NCBI RefSeq assembly: GCF_018390635.1
Contig: NZ_JAHBGE010000011.1
Span: 62,001 to 126,000 of the forward strand
DNA: 64,000 bases
Reading direction: 5' to 3'
Source: Ancylobacter lacus
GTDB lineage: Bacteria; Pseudomonadota; Alphaproteobacteria; Rhizobiales; Xanthobacteraceae
The notes beneath the pieces were generated by a model. That model had not been told where the DNA came from. It saw nothing but the letters and a program-made list of their open reading frames with translations, and did not search any database. Below, piece by piece: positions 24,980 through 33,325 of this stretch; position 1 is the stretch's first letter, and each line of letters starts with the position of its first letter. The translations under genes and the position numbers were made by a program.

Positions 24980-25338
24980 GCGCGCATCTGGCCTCCTCCG
25001 CGCCACACATCCACGGCGCCACCGCCTATAACGACCTCGTCGACTGGGGCGAGCAGCCCGACTGCGCGGAGGGGCCCTCCCGCTCCTCCGGCCGCCTGCT
25101 GTTCAAGGGCCCCGGCAACCAGCCTGAGACCGGCATCTGGGTGTGCACGCCCGGTCGCTGGCGGCTTGCCATCCCCCGCGACGAGTTCTGCCACTTCGTC
25201 GCCGGCCGGGCGGTCTATCGCTCGGACACCGGCGAGACCATCGAGGTCGGACCCGGCACGGCGGTGATGTTCCCCGCCGGCTGGACCGGCGAATGCACCG
25301 TGATCGAGACGATGCGCAACATCTACATGCTGGCGTGA
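24976..25338 (+). CDS. Small cupin protein 1 (cupin_3/DUF861 type)
   Basis: Single-domain cupin of 120 residues. The start is GTG, overlapping the glycosyltransferase TGA (GTGA). Shared pattern with its neighbour: LVDWG, SRSSGRLLFKGP, GIWVCTPGRW, RDEFCHFVAGRAVY and VMFPAGWTGECTV. The cupin_3 group includes ureidoglycine aminohydrolase-like and sugar- or amine-handling proteins. The histidine-poor barrel (one His in DEFCHF) argues against a classical metal dioxygenase. The role is unknown. Confidence 0.78.
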   Translation: MSAHLASSAPHIHGATAYNDLVDWGEQPDCAEGPSRSSGRLLFKGPGNQPETGIWVCTPGRWRLAIPRDEFCHFVAGRAVYRSDTGETIEVGPGTAVMFPAGWTGECTVIETMRNIYMLA

Positions 25339-25386
25339 GCGGCGTTCCGCCCGCGTCACCTCCTCCCCCGTCCTGAAGGCACCGCC

Positions 25387-25734
25387 ATGACCGCCACCCC
25401 GCTCATCCGCAACCCGCTCGCCCTCACCGATCTCGTCGACTGGGGCGCGATCCCCACCATGATCGAGGGCGAGAGCCGCACCTCCGGCGTGCTCATCCAC
25501 AAGGGGCCGGACGGCCAGTCCGAATGCGGCCTGTGGGTCTGCACCCCCGGCAAATGGGAGTGCCACGTCACCCGCGACGAGTTCTGCCACTTCCTGGAGG
25601 GCCGCAGCACCTATGTGCACGAGAGCGGCGAGGTGATCGAGATCGTGCCTGACACCGCCGCCTTCTTCCCGAAGGACTGGAAGGGTGTCTGCACCGTCCA
25701 TGAGACGGTGAAGAAGGTCTACATGATCCGCTGA
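25387..25734 (+). CDS. Small cupin protein 2 (cupin_3/DUF861 type)
   Basis: Product of 115 residues, tandem paralogue of the preceding gene, 48 bp downstream. The same positions are kept: LVDWGAIP, SRTSGVLIHKGP, GLWVCTPGKWE, RDEFCHFLEGRSTY and FFPKDWKGVCTV. Retention of two diverged copies side by side suggests a heteromer or two related ligands. No signal peptide. The function is not assignable beyond a cupin fold with probable small-molecule binding. Confidence 0.78.
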   Translation: MTATPLIRNPLALTDLVDWGAIPTMIEGESRTSGVLIHKGPDGQSECGLWVCTPGKWECHVTRDEFCHFLEGRSTYVHESGEVIEIVPDTAAFFPKDWKGVCTVHETVKKVYMIR

Positions 25735-25791
25735 GTCGCGGCGCGTCTTCCCGCCGGCGCGCCGGCGGGCTCTCCAGCACAGGTGCCCTCC

Positions 25792-27303
25792 ATGATCCGC
25801 TTCGACCCCGCCCGGCCGGTGTTCTTCGCCCGCGGACGCTATCTCCCCGCGGCGGGCGGGACCTCCCCGGTGATCGATCCCGCCACCCTCGCCATAGTCG
25901 GCACCATCGCGGCGACGCGGCCGGACGAGATGGAATGGGTGCTGGAGGCGGCGCGGCAGGCCCAGCGCGGCTGGGGCCGGCTCGACGCCAGAAGCCGGGC
26001 CGCGGCGCTGCACAAGATCGCGGCGCGGATCGAGCAGGCCGACATGCGCCCGCTCGCCGAGCTGATGACGCGGGAGATGGGCAAGCCCTACCCGGAATCC
26101 ATCGGCGAGGTGGCCAACTGCGCGCCGGTCTTCCGCTATTTCGCCGAGATGGCCCGCGACGAGGCCGGCAAGGTGGCCGGCACCACCCAGGCCGGCTCGT
26201 TCCAGTATGCCCGCTATGAGCCGCTGGGCCTGAGCGTGCACATCATGCCCTTCAACTTCCCCATCCTGCTGATGTGCTGGACGGTGGCGGCGTCGCTGGC
26301 GGCGGGCAATGGCTGCATCCTGAAACCGGCCCCGGCGACGACGCTCACCACCCTCGCCTTCATGGAGATGTTCGCCGACCTGCCGGAAGGGCTGGTCGCG
26401 TGCCTGCCGGGCGGGGCGGAACTGGCACAGGCGCTGATCGAATCGCCGCTCACCCACGCGGTCGCCTTCACCGGCTCCACCGCCGCCGCCAGCGCGGTGG
26501 CGGCAGCGGCCGGTGCCCGCATGAAGCCGGCGGTGATCGAGGGCGGCGGCAGCGACCCGCTGATCGTCACCGCCCATGCCCCGCTCGACGTCGCGGCGGC
26601 CGGCGCGGTGACCGCCGCCTTCCACATGTCGGGGCAGGTCTGCACCTCGGCGGAACGGCTCTTCGTGGTGGACGCGGTGCACGACGCCTTCGTGGAGCGC
26701 TTCGCCGCGCAGACCGCGCGGCTGCGGATCGGAAACGGCCTTGGCCGCCACGAGATCGGCCCGCTGGTCAGCGAGGCGGCGCGCGCCAAGGTCATCCGCC
26801 TCGTGGAGGACGCGACGGCGAAGGGCGCCCGGATCGTCGCCGGCGGCCGCATCCCGCCCGACCAGCCGGTCGGCTGGTTCTATGAGCCGACCATCCTCAC
26901 CGGTTGCACCCCGGACATGGCCATCCTGCAGGAGGAATGCTTCGGCCCGGTCGCCGCCCTCACCCGCGTCGCCGATTTCGACGAGGCGGTCGCCCGCGCC
27001 AATGACAGCGCCTTCGGCCTCGGCGCCTCGGTCTTCACCACCTCGCTCGAAGAGGCGATGGAGGCGGCGGAGCGGCTCGAAGCCGGCATGGTGTGGGTGA
27101 ACAACCCGCTGATCGACAACGACGCCCTGCCCTTCGGCGGCTGGAAGCGCTCCGGCATGGGGCGCGAACTCTCCCGCCTCGGCCTCGACACCTTCCGCCG
27201 CGCCAAGATGGTGGTCATCGACCACAAGCCGGCGGTGCAGGGCTGGTGGTACCCATACCCCGACGACTGGTTCCATGACGCCGGCGGGCGCAAGCACGTC
27301 TAG
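25792..27303 (+). CDS. Aldehyde dehydrogenase with EGGGSDP variant
   Basis: Aldehyde dehydrogenase of 503 residues. The nucleophile is in MSGQVCTSAERL; the general-base segment is VIEGGGSDPLIV, where the usual ELGGK is replaced by EGGGS (compare ELGGSDP in succinate-semialdehyde dehydrogenases of the YneI/Sad group). PFNFPILLMCWTVAASLAAGNG is the Rossmann motif. The C-terminus GGWKRSGMGRELSRLG is followed by an aromatic tail (GWWYPYPDDWF). The ATG at 25792 is preferred over a GTG three codons earlier. It is the second aldehyde dehydrogenase of the two-armed locus. Confidence 0.88.
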   Translation: MIRFDPARPVFFARGRYLPAAGGTSPVIDPATLAIVGTIAATRPDEMEWVLEAARQAQRGWGRLDARSRAAALHKIAARIEQADMRPLAELMTREMGKPYPESIGEVANCAPVFRYFAEMARDEAGKVAGTTQAGSFQYARYEPLGLSVHIMPFNFPILLMCWTVAASLAAGNGCILKPAPATTLTTLAFMEMFADLPEGLVACLPGGAELAQALIESPLTHAVAFTGSTAAASAVAAAAGARMKPAVIEGGGSDPLIVTAHAPLDVAAAGAVTAAFHMSGQVCTSAERLFVVDAVHDAFVERFAAQTARLRIGNGLGRHEIGPLVSEAARAKVIRLVEDATAKGARIVAGGRIPPDQPVGWFYEPTILTGCTPDMAILQEECFGPVAALTRVADFDEAVARANDSAFGLGASVFTTSLEEAMEAAERLEAGMVWVNNPLIDNDALPFGGWKRSGMGRELSRLGLDTFRRAKMVVIDHKPAVQGWWYPYPDDWFHDAGGRKHV

Positions 27304-27371
27304 GCCCGCGCGGGCCCGCCACGCCTGAACCGAAGACCCGCCCCTTCCCGGCGCGACTGACAGGACATCCC

Positions 27372-28568
27372 ATGATCATCACCCTTCTCGGCGGCGCCGG
27401 CCTCATGGGCGCGGGCATCGCGCGCGACCTGCTCTCCGACCGCGCCATCGTCGATTTCGCGACGCTGCGCATCTGCGACGCGGTGCGCCCGCGCATGGAG
27501 GCACTGGCCGCCGAGCTCGCCGATCCCCGCGTCGCGCTGGTGGACCTCGACGCCGCCGACCCCGGCGCCCTGGCCGCGGCGCTGGAGGGCGCGGACATCT
27601 GCATCAACTGCGTGCCGACCCTGCTCGGCCACCAGATGGCGATCTTCGAGGCGGCGCTGGCGGCACGGGTGCCCTATCTCGATCTCGGCGGGCTTGGGGT
27701 CTACACCGTGAAGCAGAAGGCCGAGCACGCCCGCTTCCGCGACGCCGGGGTCACCGCGGTGATCGGCGCCGGCGCCGATCCCGGCATGTCGAACGTCATC
27801 TGCCGCGCCGTGGCGGACGAGCTGGACGAGATCGACGCCATCAATCTCTACTGGGCCGCGGAACTGGTCGGCGACGAGAATCCGGTGCTGATGCCGCCCT
27901 ACAGCATCTCCACCGTGCTGGCCGAATACGCCCACCCCAGCACCCAGTTCTACGACGGGCGCCATGTCGAATGCCCGCCCATGAGCGGCGTCGAGGTGCT
28001 GGAGCTGCCGGAGCCGTGGGGGCGCTGCGAGTTCATGCACTCGCCCCATTCCGAGCAGCTCACCGTGCCGCTGGCCGCCGGCATCGCCGACAAGGGCATC
28101 CGCGAATTCACCTGGAAGCTGCACCTGCCCCACCGCGAGCACGAGGCCTGGGTCGGGCTGGTGAAGGCCGGCTTCGGCGCCTATGACGACCCGGTGGAGA
28201 TCGGCGGGGTGAAGGTGAAGCCGCTCGACGTGCTCAGCAAGGTCATCGAGCGCAACATCGCCCGCAACGCCGAGCGTATGCCGGCGCAGGACAGCCACGA
28301 GATCCACTTCGCCATCGGCCGCGGCCGGCGGGGCGGGGTCGAGCATGTGGTGCGGATCGAGGTGGTGGTGACGCCGGACCCGCTCTATCAGGGCTATACC
28401 GACGCCTGCACCTCGATGAACGGCGCCATTGCCGCCCAGCTCATCCTGAAGACGCCGCGCCGCCCGGGCGTGTGGGCGCCGGAAGAGTATTTCGACATAC
28501 CGAGCTACTTCGCCGAGCTGGAGAAGCGCCATTTCCGCATCTCGAAGACGGTGACCCCCGCCGCCTGA
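27372..28568 (+). CDS. Saccharopine-dehydrogenase-like NAD(P)-binding protein
   Basis: Oxidoreductase of 398 residues. It opens with a Rossmann motif, ITLLGGAGLMGAGIARDLL, and then has DICINCVPTLLGHQMAIFEAALAARVPYLDLGG and GAGADPGMSNVICR, matching the saccharopine dehydrogenase NADP-binding and C-terminal domains. The family catalyses reductive condensation or oxidative cleavage of amino acids with keto acids or aldehydes (saccharopine, carboxynorspermidine). Here it could join or split an amine and a carbonyl compound. It is the last gene of the right arm; 68 bp separate it from the aldehyde dehydrogenase. Confidence 0.82.
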   Translation: MIITLLGGAGLMGAGIARDLLSDRAIVDFATLRICDAVRPRMEALAAELADPRVALVDLDAADPGALAAALEGADICINCVPTLLGHQMAIFEAALAARVPYLDLGGLGVYTVKQKAEHARFRDAGVTAVIGAGADPGMSNVICRAVADELDEIDAINLYWAAELVGDENPVLMPPYSISTVLAEYAHPSTQFYDGRHVECPPMSGVEVLELPEPWGRCEFMHSPHSEQLTVPLAAGIADKGIREFTWKLHLPHREHEAWVGLVKAGFGAYDDPVEIGGVKVKPLDVLSKVIERNIARNAERMPAQDSHEIHFAIGRGRRGGVEHVVRIEVVVTPDPLYQGYTDACTSMNGAIAAQLILKTPRRPGVWAPEEYFDIPSYFAELEKRHFRISKTVTPAA

Positions 28569-28677
28569 TCGCAGGGCCGGCGGCTTGCCCGGCGCGGAGC
28601 CGGCGCGCCGTTCCGCATTATCCACCCGTCCGAACGCCGCGGCGCTGCGTAGAAGGGCGGGGGCATGGGAGGCGGTG

Positions 28678-29700
28678 ATGGAACGGGCGGCAGCGGCGCA
28701 CATCGCCATCGTCGGCGCCGGCATGGCGGGCCTCGCGGCGGCGCGGCGGCTGCAGGCCGCCGGCTTCGCCGTCACGCTGGTCGACAAGGGCCGCGACGTC
28801 GGCGGGCGCATGGCCACCCGCCGTGCCACCGGCTTCGCGTTCGATCACGGCGCGCAGTTCTTCACCGCCCGCAGCGAGAGCTTCCGCGCCGTGGTGGCGC
28901 AGTGGCGCGCGGCCGGGCAGGCCGACATCTGGGACGCCTCCACCGGCGGCGCGGGCGCCCTGGCGGAGGGGGCGGCCGAGCCGATGCTGGTCGGCACCCC
29001 CGGCATGACCGCGCCGTGCCGGGCGATGGCGGCGGGTCTGCCGGTGGCTCTGGCCTGCACCGTGACCGGCCTCCACCGGGACGGCGTGGGCTACACGCTG
29101 TCCACCGCGACCGGTCCGGTCGATACGCCGGGCAATGGCCGGTTTGACGCCGTGCTGCTTGCCGTGCCCGCACCGCAGGCGGCGGCGCTGGTCGCACCGC
29201 TGCGGCCCGGCTGGGCCGGGCGGCTGGCAAGCATCCGCTACGCGCCGTGCTGGGCACTGATGGCCGGCTTCGAGGGACGGCGGGCGCTGCCCCCCAGCCG
29301 GCGGCCCATGGATGACATGCTGCGGTGGATCGCCCACGACTCCGGCAAGCCGGGACGGGCGGAAGACGGCACGGCCGTCGTCGCCCATGCCATGCCGGAC
29401 TGGTCGCGGGCAAATCTCGAACGACCGGCGGAGGAGATCGCCCCGCTCATGCTGGCTCGGCTGCGGGAGGTGAGCGGGATCACCGCCTCGCCGGTCCATC
29501 TCGCCGCCCATCGCTGGCGCTATGCGCTGGTCGAGCAGCCGCTGGGAGAGGCCTGCCTGTGGGACCCCGCAACCCGTCTCGGCCTGTGCGGCGACGGCTG
29601 CCTCGCCCCGCGGGTGGAGGCCGCCTTCGCCAGCGGTGAGGCGCTGGCCGCCCGGCTGATCGCCGATCTCACGCCAACGCCATCGGGGAAGGCGCCATGA
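28678..29700 (+). CDS. FAD/NAD(P)-dependent oxidoreductase, renalase/amine-oxidase-like
   Basis: Flavoprotein of 340 residues. The dinucleotide motif IAIVGAGMAGLAAARRL is at the N-terminus; VDKGRDVGGRMATRR and FDHGAQFFTAR are the FAD-contact segments characteristic of renalase-like enzymes. The C-terminal LGLCGDGCLAPRVEAAFASGEALA binds the FAD. The start at 28678 has GGGAGG upstream; the in-frame region further upstream is non-homologous. The next gene overlaps by 4 bp. The substrate is unknown. Confidence 0.82.
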   Translation: MERAAAAHIAIVGAGMAGLAAARRLQAAGFAVTLVDKGRDVGGRMATRRATGFAFDHGAQFFTARSESFRAVVAQWRAAGQADIWDASTGGAGALAEGAAEPMLVGTPGMTAPCRAMAAGLPVALACTVTGLHRDGVGYTLSTATGPVDTPGNGRFDAVLLAVPAPQAAALVAPLRPGWAGRLASIRYAPCWALMAGFEGRRALPPSRRPMDDMLRWIAHDSGKPGRAEDGTAVVAHAMPDWSRANLERPAEEIAPLMLARLREVSGITASPVHLAAHRWRYALVEQPLGEACLWDPATRLGLCGDGCLAPRVEAAFASGEALAARLIADLTPTPSGKAP

Positions 29701-30119
29701 CGGAGGTCGCCGCGCCGGAACACCCCACCGCCGAAGAGGAACCCGATCTGACGGTCTATTACGACGGCGGCTGCCCGTTGTGCCGCGCCGAGATTGCCCA
29801 TTACCGCCGTCAGGAAGGCGCGCACCGCGTCGCCTTCACCGATGTGTCCGACACCGGCTGCCAGCCCGGGCCGGACCTCGACCGCGCCACGGCGCTGGCA
29901 CGCTTCCATGTGCGGGACCGCGAGGGACGGCTCGTCTCCGGCGCCGCCGCCTTCGTGCGGGTGTGGGCGACGCTGCCGCGCTGGCGCTGGGCCGCCCGGC
30001 TGGCGCGCCTGCCGGGCGCGACCGCGCTACTGGAGGCGGGCTACCGCGCCTTCCTGCCGCTGCGGCCGCGCCTCGCCCGGCTGGTGCGCCGGTTCGGCGG
30101 TGGAAGCGGGCCGCGCTGA
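29697..30119 (+). CDS. DCC-family thiol-disulfide oxidoreductase (DUF393)
   Basis: Product of 140 residues with the family hallmark YYDGGCPLCRAEIAHYRR, a CxxC pair, close to the N-terminus, and the later FHVRDREGRLVSGAAAFVRVWATLP. Members are thought to act in thiol-disulfide exchange; precise roles are unknown. It is co-transcribed with the FAD enzyme (ATGA overlap) and converges on the aldo/keto reductase gene 34 bp downstream. Confidence 0.85.
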   Translation: MTEVAAPEHPTAEEEPDLTVYYDGGCPLCRAEIAHYRRQEGAHRVAFTDVSDTGCQPGPDLDRATALARFHVRDREGRLVSGAAAFVRVWATLPRWRWAARLARLPGATALLEAGYRAFLPLRPRLARLVRRFGGGSGPR

Positions 30120-30153
30120 ACGGCCCGCTCCCCGCGCCCGCCGCCGGAGCCCC

Positions 30154-31173
30154 TCAGGCGCGATAGGCGCCCTGCCGCTGCAGCATCCAGCCGGGATACT
30201 CCGCCGGCAGCTTCGACACCGCATCCAGCGCGGCGAGATCGGCGGCGTCGAGCTGCACCGCCGTCGCGGCGATATTGTCGGCGAGCTGGTCGACCCGCTT
30301 GGCGCCGACGATGACGCTGGTCACCGCCTTCTGGTGCAGCAGCCACGCCAGCGCGATCTGCGCGACGCTGACGCCCTTCGCCTCGGCGATCGGCCGCATC
30401 GCCGCGATCACCGCCGCGCCGCGCGGCAGGTCGACCGGCGGGAAGTCGAAGGTGGCGCGGCGCCCGTCGGCGGCGGCGCCGGTGCCGTCATACTTGCCGG
30501 AGAGATAGCCGCCGGCCAGCGGGCTCCACACCATCAGACCGACGCCCTCGGAGGCCAGCATCGGCACCACCTCGCGCTCGAGGTCGCGGCCGACGAGGGT
30601 GTAATAGGCCTGCAGCGAGATGAGGGGAGCGAGGCGGCGGGCCTCGGCGATGCCAACCGCCTTCGCCACCTGCCAGGCCGCCCAGTTCGACAGCCCGAGG
30701 TAGCGGACATGGCCATGGCGGACGAGGGTGTCGAGCGCCTCCAGCGTTTCGACGATGGGCGTCGCCGGGTCGAAGCCGTGGATCTGGTAGAGATCGATAT
30801 GGTCGAGGCCGAGCCGGGTCAGGCTGGCCTTGCACTGGGCGAGGATGTGGCCGCGCGAGGCGCCCCGCGCGTTCGGCCCGGCGCCCATCGGCCCCAGCAC
30901 CTTGGTCGCGATCACCACCTCGTCGCGCGGCACGGCGAGGCTGCGCAGCGCCTGCCCGAGCAGGGTTTCGCTGCGGCCCTCCGCATAGACATTGGCGGTG
31001 TCGATGAAGTTGATGCCGGCGTCGAGCGCGGTCTTCACCAGCGCTTCCGCCTCGCGGCTGTCGAGCCGGCCGATCTGGCCCCACATGGTGGCCTCGCCAC
31101 CCCCGAAGGTCATGGTGCCGAGGCACAGTTCCGAGACGAAAAGCCCGCTCTGTCCGAGTTGCCTGTAGCGCAT
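30154..31173 (-). CDS. Aldo/keto reductase
   Basis: NADPH-dependent carbonyl reductase of 339 residues with a TIM-barrel fold. Features: MRYRQLGQSGLFVSELCLGTMTFGG, the catalytic Asp/Tyr region FIDTANVYAEGRSE, Lys in VIATKVLG, QIHGFDPATP and the C-terminal VIVGAKRVDQLADN cofactor loop. AAGGAG precedes the ATG at 31173. It is divergent from the shikimate-dehydrogenase-like gene. The AraC regulator 1 kb away may control both. Confidence 0.9.
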   Translation of the reverse strand: MRYRQLGQSGLFVSELCLGTMTFGGGEATMWGQIGRLDSREAEALVKTALDAGINFIDTANVYAEGRSETLLGQALRSLAVPRDEVVIATKVLGPMGAGPNARGASRGHILAQCKASLTRLGLDHIDLYQIHGFDPATPIVETLEALDTLVRHGHVRYLGLSNWAAWQVAKAVGIAEARRLAPLISLQAYYTLVGRDLEREVVPMLASEGVGLMVWSPLAGGYLSGKYDGTGAAADGRRATFDFPPVDLPRGAAVIAAMRPIAEAKGVSVAQIALAWLLHQKAVTSVIVGAKRVDQLADNIAATAVQLDAADLAALDAVSKLPAEYPGWMLQRQGAYRA

Positions 31174-31432
31174 GGAAGGTCTCCTTCTGCCCCGATGGGT
31201 CGAAAGGGAGATAGCGCGCCGAACGCGCACGGCGCGCCGCCGATCCTCTCAACCTCGTGCACGATCCTATCAGTCTCGCCCCGACGGTCGGGCGGCACCC
31301 TTGGGCGGCACGGGGCGCGCGCGGGTCCATTCCGTCGACATTGAGGGCCGCCGGCGCGTGCTTTAGCCTGTCGCGGCAGCGGGCCGGCGGGACGACGCGC
31401 CGTCCACCCGGAAGCCGCAGAGGAGCCTGCCC
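31174..31432. other. Divergent intergenic region, 259 bp
   Basis: Gap between the aldo/keto reductase and the shikimate-dehydrogenase-like gene. It must hold the promoters of both, but I see no clear -35/-10 pair, palindrome or small gene. An AGGAG ribosome-binding site precedes the plus-strand gene. Confidence 0.5.
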
Positions 31433-32254
31433 ATGACCCGTCCGCCGATCGGCCCCGCCACCCGGCTCTGCATGTCGCTGGCCGCGCGTCCCGGCCGGTT
31501 CGGCTCGCGCTTCCACAACGCGCTCTACGAGGCGCTGGGGCTGGACTATGTCTACAAGGCCTTCACAACGACCGATCTTCCCGCCGCGATCGGTGGCATA
31601 AGGGCGCTCGGCATCCGCGGCTGCGCCATTTCCATGCCGTTCAAGGAAGCGGTGATCCCGCTGCTCGACGGGCTGGAGGGCTCGGCGGCGGCGATCGACA
31701 GCGTGAACACCATCGTCAACGATGCCGGCCGCCTCACCGGCTTCAATACCGACTACACCGCCATCGCCACCCTGCTCGACGAGGCGGGCATCGCCCCTTC
31801 GACGCCGTTCCTGCTGCGCGGCTCCGGCGGCATGGCCAAGGCGGTGGCGGCGGCGCTGCGCGACCGCGGCCACCGCGCCGGCACGCTGATCGCCCGCAAC
31901 GCGGCGGCGGGGCGCCCGCTCGCGGCGCTCTACGGTTTCGACTGGGCGGCGGAAGCGACCGGGCGAAGCGCCCCGCTCATCATCAACGCCACGCCGCTCG
32001 GCATGGCCGGCGCGGATCCGACGGCGCTGGCCTTCGACGACGCGACCATCGCCGCGGCCGACATCGTGTTCGACGTGGTCGCCATCCCCATCGACACCCC
32101 GCTGATGCAGGCCGCCGCGCGCGCCGGCAAGCGGCGCATCTCGGGCGCGGATGTCGCGGTGCTGCAGGCGGTCGAGCAGTTCGTGCTCTACACCGGCATC
32201 CGGCCCAGTGCGGAGCTGATCGAGGCGGCGGCCGCCGCCGCCCGCGCGGCCTGA
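31433..32254 (+). CDS. Shikimate-5-dehydrogenase-like protein (SDH-L type)
   Basis: NAD(P)-dependent oxidoreductase of 273 residues of the AroE superfamily. The substrate loop reads CAISMPFKEAVIPLLD, where AroE has NVTxPxK; the lysine is kept. Further motifs are DSVNTIVND, TGFNTDYTAI and ATPLGM. The cofactor loop is altered (LLRGSGGMAKAVAAAL instead of GAGGAS). This matches the SDH-L subgroup (Haemophilus HI0607 type), which is weakly active on shikimate and of uncertain physiological substrate. The AraC gene follows after 9 bp. Confidence 0.82.
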   Translation: MTRPPIGPATRLCMSLAARPGRFGSRFHNALYEALGLDYVYKAFTTTDLPAAIGGIRALGIRGCAISMPFKEAVIPLLDGLEGSAAAIDSVNTIVNDAGRLTGFNTDYTAIATLLDEAGIAPSTPFLLRGSGGMAKAVAAALRDRGHRAGTLIARNAAAGRPLAALYGFDWAAEATGRSAPLIINATPLGMAGADPTALAFDDATIAAADIVFDVVAIPIDTPLMQAAARAGKRRISGADVAVLQAVEQFVLYTGIRPSAELIEAAAAAARAA

Positions 32255-32263
32255 GGCGGGACC

Positions 32264-33193
32264 ATGCTCGACCTCGTTTCACCACCCATACCCGCCGCGA
32301 CCGCCGGGGGGCTCGCCAGCCTCGCCGGGCGGCTCACACGTGGCTTCGCCCGCTTCGGCCGGGAAACCCCGGTGCCCGGCCTCATGGTGACGCGCGCCGA
32401 CGCGCCGAGCGGTCTGATCCATGCGGTCTACGAACCCTCCTTCTGCCTCGTGGTCCAGGGCCGGAAGGCCAGCATGCTGGGCGAGTCCGTCCTCACCTAT
32501 GCCGCCGGCCAGTGCCTGCTGGCGATGGTCGACGTTCCGGTGAGCGTGCGCATCACCGAGGCAAGCGCCGAGCGGCCCTATCTCGCCCTCAGCCTCTCCA
32601 TCGATCCCGCCATGGTCGCCGAATTGCTGGTCGAGCAGGGCGAAAGGCTCGACAGCGGGGCCGGCTTCGCCGCGCTGAGGGTCGCGGAGCTCGACCCCCG
32701 GCTGTGCGACCCGCTCGCCCGCCTGCTCGACCTGCTGGAGGCGCCGGAGGACCTGCCGGTGCTCGGCCCGCTCATCCGGCGCGAGATCGTGTGGCGGCTG
32801 CTCGGCGGCCCGCTGGGCGGCACCCTGCGACAGATCGGGCTGCGCGATACCCATGCCGCGCGGATCGGCCGGGCCGCCGCCTGGATCCGCGCGCATTACG
32901 CCGCGCCGCTGCGCGTGGCCGATCTCGCCGCGCTGGCGCATATGAGCCCGGCCTCGTTCCACCGCCACTTCAAGGCGGTGACGACCCTGAGCCCGGTGCA
33001 GTTCCAGAAGCAGGTGCGGCTGCAGGAGGCCCGGCGCCGGCTGATGGCGCATGAAGAGGTGGCGAGCGTAGGCTATGCCATCGGCTATGAGAGCCCCTCG
33101 CAGTTCAGCCGGGACTATCGGCGGCTGTTCGGCACCCCGCCGGGACGCGACGGCGCGGCAATGCGCGCCAGCCTTGCCGCCGGGGCGGCCTGA
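32264..33193 (+). CDS. AraC-family transcriptional regulator
   Basis: Regulator of 309 residues with an N-terminal AraC_N ligand domain (YEPSFCLVVQGRKASMLGESVLTYAAGQCLL) and a C-terminal double HTH (LRVADLAALAHMSPASFHRHFKAVTTLSPVQFQKQVRLQEARRRL, then VGYAIGYESPSQFSRDYRRLFGTPP). This subclass usually sits beside reductase or dehydrogenase genes and controls them. Targets here are probably the two flanking oxidoreductase genes. Confidence 0.9.
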   Translation: MLDLVSPPIPAATAGGLASLAGRLTRGFARFGRETPVPGLMVTRADAPSGLIHAVYEPSFCLVVQGRKASMLGESVLTYAAGQCLLAMVDVPVSVRITEASAERPYLALSLSIDPAMVAELLVEQGERLDSGAGFAALRVAELDPRLCDPLARLLDLLEAPEDLPVLGPLIRREIVWRLLGGPLGGTLRQIGLRDTHAARIGRAAAWIRAHYAAPLRVADLAALAHMSPASFHRHFKAVTTLSPVQFQKQVRLQEARRRLMAHEEVASVGYAIGYESPSQFSRDYRRLFGTPPGRDGAAMRASLAAGAA

Positions 33194-33325
33194 CCGCACC
33201 GGCGGAACCGGCCGCCATGCCTCGCCGCGGGTGTCCCGCGTCCGCGTCGGCGGCTTGCGGCGGCAGGCCGGGAGGGCCTAGTTTCCGCTCCCCATTCTCC
33301 ACGAGGCCGCCAGCCCGGAGCCGCC

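Noticed and set aside
24817-27297. A minus-strand open frame of over 800 codons opposite the glycosyltransferase, cupins and aldehyde dehydrogenase
   Set aside because: Mirror of codon bias of the plus-strand genes; no recognisable domain and no plausible start context.
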